A DNA stretch of 64,000 bases from a virus. Shown piece by piece: positions 20,714 to 28,141 of this stretch. A program made the translations under genes and the position numbers. Location of the stretch: positions 1 to 64,000 of the IMG/VR virus record IMGVR_UViG_3300030108_005444, one strand, 5' to 3'. The notes beneath the pieces are model-generated. The model saw only the letters and a program-made list of their open reading frames with translations, was not told the DNA's origin and ran no database searches. The number at the start of each line of letters is the position of its first letter. Position 1 is the stretch's first letter.

Positions 20714-22429
20714 ATGGCATATACAATTAACAAAACAGATGGAACAGTTGTAGCAACAGTTGAAGATGGAGTCCTTGATACTACTACAACACTACAATTA
20801 ATTGGAAGAAATTATCAATCATACGGCGAGCCTTTTAATGAAAATCTTGTAAAATTACTTGAAAACTCTGCCAGTACTTCAGCACCTGCTTCTCCACTAA
20901 CAGGCGAACTATGGTATGACAAAAGTGCTAATACACTGAAGGTTTATAACGGATCAAATTTTGTAAATGTTGCTGTGGTCAATTCAAGCACACAACCGAC
21001 AGTTGGATTATCAGAAGGCACACTATGGAACGATACAACAAATGATCAATTGTTTATGTATGATGGATCTGGATTTGATTTAATAGGGCCTATTTTCAAA
21101 ACTGGTGATGGGATTTCTGGTTTTAGAGTTGACGTTACAAATTTAGCAGGTGGAGGAACAACAAATTTATTAGGACTATATTTAGATGGAACACGTGTTG
21201 GTATATTATCAACAGCATTAAGAGAATTAGAAACTGCTCCTGCTGGCTTTGGCACAACAACCATTGAGCAAGGACTTACATTATATTCTCCTAGTGATTC
21301 AACTTCATTTAGACTACAGGGCACTGCTCAAAATGCCTTAGAACTTGGTGGAAAAGCGGCTACTTCTTACATGTCTAATGATGAAAATGAAACTATGACG
21401 GGCACACTTACCATTTCTAACAACAGTGGATTGATTATAGGTGCTTCCAGTGATGGAACGATCGATGTTTCAAATAGTGATTTAGTAATAACAAATAATA
21501 ACGCCAATCAAAATATTATATTCAAAATTAATCAAGCATCAGTTGTCACAACAGCAATGACTGTTACGGATACAGCAGACGTTGTCATAGCAGGAAATTT
21601 AACTGTGGGAGGAAACTTAACCACAGCTGGATCAGCTTCATCCTTTGCGGACAGTGTCATAGCAATCAATGACGAAAACGGAAACAGTGGCACACGTGAT
21701 TCTAACCAAAACGCAGGATTGTTAATAGATGGCGCCGAAGCATCCAATGATGTAACCTTCCAAGTCAACGGAGCTGATGGCGGTCCTTTAAGATCTTCAT
21801 CTGGATTATCCGTAGCATCAGGCAAAGCCTATGACATAGCAGGCACAGATGTTCTATCAGGAACAACCTTAGGATCAACTATTGTTACGTCATCACTTAC
21901 AACAGTTGGAACATTAAATTCAGGATCCATTACAATTGGATTTGGCGACATAGATGTTGGAGATTCTAATTTTGTTGCCGCTGGTACAGTCAGAACAGGC
22001 GCACTGATACTTCCGTTCCAACACAGCGAAGACAGTTCTACAAGAGCACAAATTGACAATGTCAGCAATGACGGAAACCAGGCATCTACAAATCCTGAAA
22101 AAACCATATTGACTGAGCAGGCGATAAGAGCTTATGTAACCAATCAATTACTTGGCACTGATCTAGTGTTTGAACTAGACATAACAGGATTATCAAATGC
22201 CGAGATTGCCGCAGTGTTAGATGTAGCGGCACCTCATCCAGCGTTTCCAAATGGAAAGAAAGCAAGAATCATTGGATTGACACTTTCAGCGTCATCAACA
22301 TCATCATTTAGTTCTGGTTCTATTGGAAATCCAGCTTCGGTATCAACGACCACCACTCTTAATAGATCAAGAAACAGCGACTTATTGTTTACCCTTACAG
22401 CAGGCAACTGGGCATACACATCAGGTTAA
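20714..22429 (+). CDS. Tail fibre-like virion protein (paralogue of 23407-24978)
   Basis: 571 residues. The first ~110 residues ('MAYTINKTDGT', 'DTTTTLQLIGRNYQSYGE', 'NENLVKLLENSA', 'GELWYDKSANTLKVYNG') align closely with the N-terminus of the fibre gene at 23407, marking a duplicated attachment domain. The middle carries fibre repeats ('NNSGLIIGASSDGTIDVSNSDLVITNN', 'NLTVGGNLTTAGSA'). The C-terminal ~70 residues are different from the paralogue: they lack the 'AAQYSDLAERY' domain and end in a Ser/Thr-rich beta segment. It is probably a fibre or fibre-network protein with its own tip specificity. It is followed after 3 nt by a 2OG-Fe(II) oxygenase gene. Confidence 0.75.
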   Translation: MAYTINKTDGTVVATVEDGVLDTTTTLQLIGRNYQSYGEPFNENLVKLLENSASTSAPASPLTGELWYDKSANTLKVYNGSNFVNVAVVNSSTQPTVGLSEGTLWNDTTNDQLFMYDGSGFDLIGPIFKTGDGISGFRVDVTNLAGGGTTNLLGLYLDGTRVGILSTALRELETAPAGFGTTTIEQGLTLYSPSDSTSFRLQGTAQNALELGGKAATSYMSNDENETMTGTLTISNNSGLIIGASSDGTIDVSNSDLVITNNNANQNIIFKINQASVVTTAMTVTDTADVVIAGNLTVGGNLTTAGSASSFADSVIAINDENGNSGTRDSNQNAGLLIDGAEASNDVTFQVNGADGGPLRSSSGLSVASGKAYDIAGTDVLSGTTLGSTIVTSSLTTVGTLNSGSITIGFGDIDVGDSNFVAAGTVRTGALILPFQHSEDSSTRAQIDNVSNDGNQASTNPEKTILTEQAIRAYVTNQLLGTDLVFELDITGLSNAEIAAVLDVAAPHPAFPNGKKARIIGLTLSASSTSSFSSGSIGNPASVSTTTTLNRSRNSDLLFTLTAGNWAYTSG

Positions 22430-22432
22430 TCT

Positions 22433-22930
22433 GTGACTAATTTTAATCCGGAAATTGTTCCGAACTACATTTCTAATGTTGATGAAATTATTCAAGAAAT
22501 AAAACAATATGGTAAGTTCACAAGGAGGCATCCTGGAGATATCCGAGAACACCAGGCCAAAATTAATGGGCCAAAAAGTAGATTTAGTAGTTGGTTCAGC
22601 AAGGACATGCCCCAAAGTACCTTAGATACCATATGGAAGACCATTTCAGATGATAAAAAACACTGTACACAGGTGGTAATAAACAGATATCAACCTGGTG
22701 ATTTTCTTGTAAAACACTGTGATGCACAAGGAGGTTATTGGCAATTCAAACTTATATACTTGACAGATGGCCCTCCTCACTTTTGCTGGTATGATAATGA
22801 TGATAAACCCAATTTTGTCCAAGAATCCAAAGGAGCAATGTTTAAAATGGACATTGGATTGTATCATGAAGTGACCAAAATAAAAGCAGGAGAACCAACC
22901 AAATTTTCTCTGTGCTTAATTTATGAATAA
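22433..22930 (+). CDS. 2-oxoglutarate/Fe(II)-dependent oxygenase (small, prolyl-hydroxylase-like)
   Basis: 165 residues with a GTG start. A jelly-roll dioxygenase core is suggested by 'INRYQPGDFLVKHCDAQGGYWQFKLIYLTD': the HxD iron ligands are in 'KHCDAQ' (about residues 84-86), with the distal His in 'IGLYHEVTKI' (about 144) and a Lys in 'PTKFSLCLIYE' where many relatives have the 2OG-binding Arg/Lys. Family knowledge: such enzymes hydroxylate protein side chains, nucleobases or small molecules using O2 and 2-oxoglutarate. It lies between two paralogous fibre genes in the late structural block, so a virion protein is an attractive substrate; that is inference. No Shine-Dalgarno sequence is evident. 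Confidence 0.75.
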   Translation: MTNFNPEIVPNYISNVDEIIQEIKQYGKFTRRHPGDIREHQAKINGPKSRFSSWFSKDMPQSTLDTIWKTISDDKKHCTQVVINRYQPGDFLVKHCDAQGGYWQFKLIYLTDGPPHFCWYDNDDKPNFVQESKGAMFKMDIGLYHEVTKIKAGEPTKFSLCLIYE

Positions 22931-22933
22931 ATA
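22926..22933 (+). promoter_or_regulatory. T4-type late promoter motif (AATAAATA)
   Basis: AATAAATA (7 of 8 matches to TATAAATA) overlaps the stop of the oxygenase gene and ends 9 nt before the ATG at 22943. Confidence 0.45.
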
Positions 22934-22942
22934 ACTATAGAT

Positions 22943-23407
22943 ATGTCCAAAGAAAAAAAGACTTTAATGTTTAACGCTAAAACTGGAGTGCTCTTAGGAG
23001 CAATGCCACCTAGCACAATCAACGCCGAGTTGAAACTAGATAAATTTAAATTCAAAGAGGTCGAACTTGATCCTATTAATGAATACTGGGATGGGGATTA
23101 CGAATCTGGTCAAATCAAGTCAGTTGATGAGAAACCAAGATTTTCAGAGGCTGGCGTCAATGGTGCAACTGCGGCATCAATTGAAGCACACTATCCTATT
23201 CATAAACAAATTAATATAATTTTAGAAATGCTAAATCAGAGCGAAGTCCCAAATACTTCAGCATTTCAAAAAATGTATGATTATCTAAGCGAGCAAAGAG
23301 AATTAGGTAAACAAAAGAAAAAGACATACCAAGAGTCAGATGCTTTTGATTATGTGTCCGAAAACGATTTACAGGAGTTTGCTAAAAAGGCAATAGACTT
23401 TGATTAA
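22943..23407 (+). CDS. Conserved structural-module protein, unknown function
   Basis: 154 residues, charged and soluble, starting MSKEKKTLMFNAKTGVLLGAMPPSTI. The N-terminal half is beta-rich; the C-terminal half is helical with a Lys-rich turn ('RELGKQKKKTYQESD') and ends in an acidic helix. I see no enzymatic motif, signal peptide or membrane span. It sits between the oxygenase and the second fibre paralogue, whose start overlaps its stop by one base (TAATG), so its product is probably needed with that fibre, for example as an assembly factor or connector. I do not recognise a named family. Confidence 0.6.
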   Translation: MSKEKKTLMFNAKTGVLLGAMPPSTINAELKLDKFKFKEVELDPINEYWDGDYESGQIKSVDEKPRFSEAGVNGATAASIEAHYPIHKQINIILEMLNQSEVPNTSAFQKMYDYLSEQRELGKQKKKTYQESDAFDYVSENDLQEFAKKAIDFD

Positions 23408-24978
23408 TGGCTTATACAATAAACAAAACTGACGGAACGATATTAGCAACCATAGCTGATGGTACAGTAGACACAACAACCAATTTGTCCCTATTCGGAA
23501 AAAACTATGCTGGATACGGTGAATTACTCAATGAAAACCAAGTTAAACTTTTAGAAAATTTTGCTAACACAACAGCCAATGCTCCTGATAAACCTGTTAT
23601 TGGCCAACTTTTTTATGACACAACATTAAATCAAATACAAGTGTATGATGGCACAGTATTCAAAGCATCATCTGGATCAATTATATCGGCTACTGAGCCA
23701 ACATTTGGAGCTGAAGGTGATTTATGGTATGATTCGACCAATGAACAAATTTATGTATACACAGGTTCAGCATGGACATTGGTTGGTCCGGCAGCAACCG
23801 CAGGAGCAGGTACTACAGGATCAATAGTAACAACCATTACTGATTCAACAGGAGTTTCAAGGCCCGTTGTTCAATTGACCACAGGCGATGCTATTGTGGC
23901 AATTATTTCTTCAGTAGAATTTACACCACAGTCAACAATTTCTGGTTATGCTACAATTAAAAAAGGTGTAACACTAGGAACACAAATTTCAAGCAACAAA
24001 TTCCAAGGTACAGCGACCGATTCAGATGCATTAGGCGGAATATCGTCTGCTAATTTTTTAAGATCAAACGAAAATGATACAGCTACAGGAACAATCAGTA
24101 TCCAAAATGATTCATCACTGATTCTTGGGTCAGATGCTGATATTACCATGACACAATCTGGTTCTAATTTTACTTTAAGGAATGTTACAAGCGATGGAAA
24201 TATACTTTTCAATGTAAGCGATGATGGAGTTAACACCACAGCATTGACAGTCACTGGATCAGATGCTTCTGTCACTGTGGCAAACAATTTAACTGTGTCT
24301 GGAAACTTAACGGTATCAGGCACAACAATGACTGTCAACACAACAAACACAAACATTGAAGATCCTCTAATTGTTTTAAACAAAAATTCATCATCTATTG
24401 GTGACAGAGATGTAGGTATTGTGTTTGATAGAGGTATTAACACAAACACAGCATTCTTCTATGATGAATCAGCTGATGAATTTGTCTGTGCTAACACAAC
24501 AGAAGATGGTACAACCGCAGGTAACGTAACTATTGCCACTTATGCTAACCTTAGAGTAGCAACACTTACTGGTACAGCAACAGCGGCACAATACTCTGAC
24601 TTGGCAGAAAGATATCATGCTGACATGCCACTGGAGTCAGGTGATGTTGTTAAATTAGGCGGTGAAAAGGAAATAACAAAAACCACACAAGCAAATGATG
24701 GTCAAGTATTTGGCGTTGTGTCTTCTCAACCAGCTTATATGATGAACGCTTCAGCAGGTGATGATTCAACACATCCATATGTGGCTTTATCAGGAAGAGT
24801 GCCTTGTAAGGTTAAAGGGCCAGTGTCCAAAGGAGATAGGCTAGTCTCATCAGACGAGGCTGGTGTAGCCATGGCAGCTAGTGACTCAGTTGACGTGTTT
24901 GCTGTGATTGGTCGATGTTTAGAAGAAAACAGTTCAGCTGATATTAAATATATTGAAATAGTAGTAGGAAAAAATTAG
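23407..24978 (+). CDS. Tail fibre / receptor-binding protein with exchangeable tip domain
   Basis: 523 residues. Residues 1-120 ('MAYTINKTDGT', 'DTTTNLSLFGKNYAGYGE', 'ENQVKLLENFA') match the N-terminus of the gene at 20714. A repeat region follows ('NDSSLILGSDADITMTQSGSNFTLRN', 'NNLTVSGNLTVSGTTM'). From about residue 391 the C-terminal domain 'AAQYSDLAERYHADMPLESGDVV...VFGVVSSQPAYMMN...GRVPCKVKGPVSKGD...VIGRCL' is shared with the - strand fibre at 18694-19992. The domain boundary coincides with a near-identical inverted repeat in the two genes. The start codon overlaps the previous stop. The adhesin role is inferred from fibre architecture and from the shared tip domain. Confidence 0.8.
   Translation: MAYTINKTDGTILATIADGTVDTTTNLSLFGKNYAGYGELLNENQVKLLENFANTTANAPDKPVIGQLFYDTTLNQIQVYDGTVFKASSGSIISATEPTFGAEGDLWYDSTNEQIYVYTGSAWTLVGPAATAGAGTTGSIVTTITDSTGVSRPVVQLTTGDAIVAIISSVEFTPQSTISGYATIKKGVTLGTQISSNKFQGTATDSDALGGISSANFLRSNENDTATGTISIQNDSSLILGSDADITMTQSGSNFTLRNVTSDGNILFNVSDDGVNTTALTVTGSDASVTVANNLTVSGNLTVSGTTMTVNTTNTNIEDPLIVLNKNSSSIGDRDVGIVFDRGINTNTAFFYDESADEFVCANTTEDGTTAGNVTIATYANLRVATLTGTATAAQYSDLAERYHADMPLESGDVVKLGGEKEITKTTQANDGQVFGVVSSQPAYMMNASAGDDSTHPYVALSGRVPCKVKGPVSKGDRLVSSDEAGVAMAASDSVDVFAVIGRCLEENSSADIKYIEIVVGKN
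24573..24615 (+). repeat. 43-bp inverted repeat, right copy (fibre C-terminal domain boundary)
   Basis: Partner of 19033-19075: 40 of 43 bases match its reverse complement. It lies at the in-frame junction between the repeat shaft and the shared tip domain of the + strand fibre. Confidence 0.8.
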
Positions 24979-24986
24979 GAGTATAA

Positions 24987-25979
24987 ATGGCATACGTTAC
25001 TGGCGATACAATACTAGACGATCATTATAATGGCTTTGCCAACGATAATTCACCTAATAACATCAATAAAATTTGGGGCACAGGCAACGGGAACTATGGA
25101 TATGGACAAAGCAATACAGTATCCACAGTATCAGCAGGTGCGACAGTGGCGGCATCACAATGGAACACTCTATTAAGTAGAATGCAACTTATTGGTGACC
25201 ACCAAGGTACCAATATGACAACAACTGATTCAGGACAACTTTCATCAGGTGATCCTATCGCGGCCATACTAGAAATAAGCACTGATATAACAAGTTTTGG
25301 AAACAATAGATTCAATGCGGCAAGTGACGCTCTTACACAGACATCAAATCCAAACTCTGTAAACAAAACATTCGCCGCAACGTGGACCACCAACACAATT
25401 CATGAAGTGTCATTTACTTTTCCTTCTTCTGATGCTATGAGATTCTTTTTCAATGCAGGTGGAAAAATTACACATGTATGGAACCTATCAGGTGGCACTA
25501 GTGATGGAAAATATGATGAATGGGTTGATTTGTTTAACACCAAGGCAGCTACATTTACATTTGGAAACAACAACGATTCTCTGTCAGGTTCGGGCTCAGC
25601 ATCAACAAATTTAAATGAAGGCTACCATGGGTCAAACTTAGATGGTACGTACACAATATATCAAAAAATGTTTGCAGACACAGCTCCATACACAACAAAC
25701 TATGTGCAGTGGGAAGCAAAAATTGCCGGCGACGCAGGTGACAACGGCGGTAAAGGTAATGTGTTAACAATTAAGGCAACTGCCAGAGACGATGCTGACG
25801 ACAGTGCTGACTTAGGTCAAGCACCACAAGATGCGTTTGACTCAGCGGTAACTGGACTTGATGAAGTTGATGGAAACTTATCTTCAAGTTGGACATTTTC
25901 AAAACCAAACACAACATATCTAAACAATGACGCTGTTGGCACAATTACAGCTGCCGAAGTGTCAGAATCACAAGCATAA
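24987..25979 (+). CDS. Structural/tail protein, last gene of the fibre block
   Basis: 330 residues, opening 'MAYVTGDTILDDHYNGFA' with 'NKIWGTGNGNYGYGQ', a start pattern seen in marine T4-like phage tail proteins. The centre has 'VSAGATVAASQWNTLLSRM' and a beta-sandwich-like half ('FTFPSSDAMRFFFNAGGKI', 'VQWEAKIAGDAGDNGGKGN'). Asp, Ser and Thr are frequent and cysteine is absent. A good ribosome-binding site (AGGAG) lies 8 nt before the ATG, unlike most other structural genes here. It ends the + strand structural module, followed by a hairpin with a T-run. The structural role is inferred from context and composition. Confidence 0.65.
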   Translation: MAYVTGDTILDDHYNGFANDNSPNNINKIWGTGNGNYGYGQSNTVSTVSAGATVAASQWNTLLSRMQLIGDHQGTNMTTTDSGQLSSGDPIAAILEISTDITSFGNNRFNAASDALTQTSNPNSVNKTFAATWTTNTIHEVSFTFPSSDAMRFFFNAGGKITHVWNLSGGTSDGKYDEWVDLFNTKAATFTFGNNNDSLSGSGSASTNLNEGYHGSNLDGTYTIYQKMFADTAPYTTNYVQWEAKIAGDAGDNGGKGNVLTIKATARDDADDSADLGQAPQDAFDSAVTGLDEVDGNLSSSWTFSKPNTTYLNNDAVGTITAAEVSESQA

Positions 25980-25991
25980 TTGCTTTTTTGT
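25972..25991 (+). terminator. Small hairpin with T-run at end of structural module
   Basis: AAGCA-TAAT-TGCTT forms a 5-bp stem (25972-25976 with 25981-25985), followed by T residues. It overlaps the stop codon at 25977-25979 and marks the change from structural genes to the surface-chemistry operon. The stem is short, so its efficiency is doubtful. Confidence 0.4.
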
Positions 25992-26008
25992 TTTATCTAT
26001 AATATAAT
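25980..26008 (+). promoter_or_regulatory. Putative sigma70-type promoter for the 26-40 kb operon
   Basis: TATAAT at 26003-26008 (a second overlapping copy at 25998-26003) with TTGCTT at 25980-25985, spacer 17 nt. The -10 is perfect but the -35 is poor. It is the only gap in front of a run of overlapping genes reaching 40.6 kb. Confidence 0.45.
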
Positions 26009-26014
26009 ATAACA

Positions 26015-26290
26015 ATGAGTCAACGTAGGTTTGCTATTAAAAGAGATCTCAATCTTTTAAGACAAAGATGTGAGGCACAATTAATATTAGTGTATCAAGG
26101 TGGTATGTTTAGATGTAATGAACACATGGTAACATACAGTGAAACACTAAAATCAGGCGACGTTGTAATGGATATTAATTATACTCCTATCAAAATAGAC
26201 GATCCAGAAGAATTTAAGAAAAAAATACAAGAACAGCATCGGATGATAATGAACGAATATGCTCAGGAGTACAAGAAAATTGTTGAATGA
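26015..26290 (+). CDS. Conserved small protein, unknown function
   Basis: 91 residues: a basic N-terminus ('MSQRRFAIKRDLNLLRQRCEAQLIL'), a short beta segment with 'YQGGMFRCN', and a C-terminal charged helix ('DPEEFKKKIQEQHRMIMNEYAQEYKKIVE'). The two Cys residues are not in a zinc pattern. No membrane span or catalytic motif is visible. It is the first gene of the surface-chemistry operon, behind a putative promoter, and its end overlaps the following glycosyltransferase-like gene. It may be a regulatory or adaptor protein, but nothing in the sequence proves a function. Confidence 0.6.
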   Translation: MSQRRFAIKRDLNLLRQRCEAQLILVYQGGMFRCNEHMVTYSETLKSGDVVMDINYTPIKIDDPEEFKKKIQEQHRMIMNEYAQEYKKIVE

Positions 26291-27041
26291 TCAAGGCATC
26301 TTAATTTATAATTTTCCTTCACACATCAATTACACAAAGATTGCTGAATTGTGTGTAAGTCAATGTAAAAATTATTTGCCTGACGTTCCTATAATGAGTG
26401 TAGGACAACCAATACGAGGAGTTGATCTCCACCACAATTTGACTATCCCCTACACTAATAAAAAAGTGTTTGGCAACGTGAGCCGAACTTGGTATAATCT
26501 TGCCAGACATCTTTCATATAAAATTTCTCCGTGGGACAAAACAATTGTGATTGATTCTGATTATATCATAATGTCAAGACAATTAAAAAAATTATTTGAA
26601 AGTGATCAGCAGATTTTAATGCACAGAGAATGGTATGACATTACAAATGATAAACTTAATGTAGTGCCTGTTGGAAAATCTGAAATTGAAATGTTATGGG
26701 CAACTGTATTAAAATTTACCAAGACTCCCGAGGTGAAAGAATTTTTCGAACTATGGGAAAAAATAATCCTAAATTACAATTATTATGCCAAACTTTTGAA
26801 TTTTACTCCACGTGTGATCAGAAATGATTATGCTGTCAGCATAGCTTTGAAACAACTAGTAAATTTTGGATCCGTTGATCATTGTGTGATACCTTGGAGT
26901 CTACAAACCACAAGAGAAAATGTAGAAATAAAAGAAATTACAAAACAAAAAATTGTGCTATCAGACAATAAAAGTGACTTCAATTTAATTTTCGACACAC
27001 ACATTCTAAATAAGGAAAGTTTGGCAGATGCGATATTCTAA
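26259..27041 (+). CDS. Glycosyltransferase-like protein (GT-A fold, GT8-like)
   Basis: Up to 260 residues. The ATG at 26259 overlaps the previous gene by 32 nt; TTG at 26280 or 26283 (protein start 'NDQGILIYNFPSH'), behind AGGAG, is a good alternative. The core 'PWDKTIVIDSDYIIMS' has a DxD-like metal/nucleotide-sugar motif (Asp-Ser-Asp), preceded by a Rossmann-like N-terminus ('GILIYNF') and followed by 'RNDYAVSIALKQL', an arrangement like GT8-type transferases where a late 'NDD' region contacts the acceptor. It would transfer a sugar from a nucleotide donor. The next gene is a likely paralogue overlapping by 14 nt. Donor and acceptor are unknown. Confidence 0.6.
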   Translation: MLRSTRKLLNDQGILIYNFPSHINYTKIAELCVSQCKNYLPDVPIMSVGQPIRGVDLHHNLTIPYTNKKVFGNVSRTWYNLARHLSYKISPWDKTIVIDSDYIIMSRQLKKLFESDQQILMHREWYDITNDKLNVVPVGKSEIEMLWATVLKFTKTPEVKEFFELWEKIILNYNYYAKLLNFTPRVIRNDYAVSIALKQLVNFGSVDHCVIPWSLQTTRENVEIKEITKQKIVLSDNKSDFNLIFDTHILNKESLADAIF

Positions 27042-27837
27042 AAAACAAGGAATAGGATATCTTACGTATGCTCTCAACACAGATATTGATTATGAAAAAT
27101 GTGCAGTATTATGGGCATTAAGTTTAAGGGCAACACAAAAAAACAAAATTAAAATTGCTGTAATAGTTAATGATACGCAAACATGTAGAAAAGATCTTCA
27201 TTCTGTTTGTGATTATGTTATTTCAAAGCCGAAAAAAAAAGTAATTAATGAAATGCACTATGAAGCCGATCTATTAACTTTGACTCCTTTTAAAGAAACA
27301 ATTAAAATGGAGTGTGACATGTTGGTACCTTGCGATATGAATGTGTGGTTACACACTTTTAGATTACAAGATCTCACCATTACTGGACATGTTATAAATC
27401 ACAAAAATAAAAAAGTAAACGATTATCGATATAGGCAATTTATTAAAGTAAACAATCTACCAAATGTTTATAATGGTTTATATTATGTGAGACTTACTGA
27501 ACAAAATGTTAAATTTTATAGAGAATTGGATAAAGTGTTTACAACTTGGGATCAACAAATACGTAAGTTTCGCATGTGGGATAGACACGAAGCATCAACT
27601 GATTTTGCAATGAGTATTGCTTTAAATAATTTAAGCATGGAACATTGTGTAATGAATACTTTTTTACCAACTTTTGTACATAATAAAAGATATTGTGTGG
27701 GCGATTGGCAGTATTATTCTATTCCGGATCCAAGCAACATAATCATCGATGGAGTAAAAATTGATTATCCATGGCATTATCACACAAAATCGATGGCCAC
27801 GGAAAATTTAATATCTAAATACAAGCAACATGTATAG
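27028..27837 (+). CDS. Glycosyltransferase-like protein, probable paralogue of the preceding gene
   Basis: 269 residues. The N-terminus 'GIGYLTYALNTDIDYEKCAVLWALSLRAT' resembles the opening strand-helix of GT-A transferases, with 'KMECDMLVPCDM' at the place of the DxD motif and a late 'STDFAMSIALNNL' that aligns with 'RNDYAVSIALKQL' of the upstream protein, suggesting shared ancestry. The exact DxD is degenerate (E-C-D), so activity or metal dependence may differ. The start overlaps the upstream gene by 14 nt and a purine-rich AAGGAAAG precedes it. It probably acts in the same pathway as its neighbour; substrate unknown. Confidence 0.55.
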   Translation: MRYSKKQGIGYLTYALNTDIDYEKCAVLWALSLRATQKNKIKIAVIVNDTQTCRKDLHSVCDYVISKPKKKVINEMHYEADLLTLTPFKETIKMECDMLVPCDMNVWLHTFRLQDLTITGHVINHKNKKVNDYRYRQFIKVNNLPNVYNGLYYVRLTEQNVKFYRELDKVFTTWDQQIRKFRMWDRHEASTDFAMSIALNNLSMEHCVMNTFLPTFVHNKRYCVGDWQYYSIPDPSNIIIDGVKIDYPWHYHTKSMATENLISKYKQHV

Positions 27838-28141
27838 AATATATTACACACATGAAGGGGAGATTACAATTGTTGGAGCCTCTGATCAGCCAGGAGAGTA
27901 TATTGAATGCGATCTAAAAACTTTAGAAAAAATACAAGCATCACCACACCTATACAGAATAGAAAATAAAAAAATTGTTGAAAAAACAATTGAACACAAA
28001 AAAAGAAAAAAGTTTTGCCATACAGATAGTTTTCCTGGATGGATTTGTGTCAAGGACAACTTATTCAACATATTGGCTTATGCTTCCAATAAACCAAAAT
28101 GGTTTGATGAAAGAAAACATTCTTGGGTGAAGTATGATTGA
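27830..28141 (+). CDS. Small protein, unknown function
   Basis: 103 residues, basic and soluble, starting 'MYRIYYTHEGEITIVGASDQPGEYIECD', i.e. a beta-hairpin-rich N-terminal half followed by 'KLKTLEKIQASPHLYRIENKKIV'-like alternation and a C-terminal part with 'FPGWICVKDN' and 'NKPKWF'. It starts 8 nt inside the upstream transferase and its stop overlaps the next gene, so it is translated as part of the operon. I see no catalytic motif; it could be an accessory subunit of a neighbouring transferase, but this is only context. Confidence 0.55.
   Translation: MYRIYYTHEGEITIVGASDQPGEYIECDLKTLEKIQASPHLYRIENKKIVEKTIEHKKRKKFCHTDSFPGWICVKDNLFNILAYASNKPKWFDERKHSWVKYD

Noticed and set aside
23946-24449. 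A 167-codon open frame on the - strand inside the second fibre gene
   Set aside because: It is a shadow of Thr/Ser/Asn-rich fibre codons; the + strand frame has repeats and a domain shared with another fibre.
18694-24978. Diversity-generating retroelement acting on a fibre tip
   Set aside because: A fibre with a variable tip suggested it, but there is no reverse transcriptase or template/variable repeat pair in the window; the 43-bp repeat is inverted and lies at the domain start.
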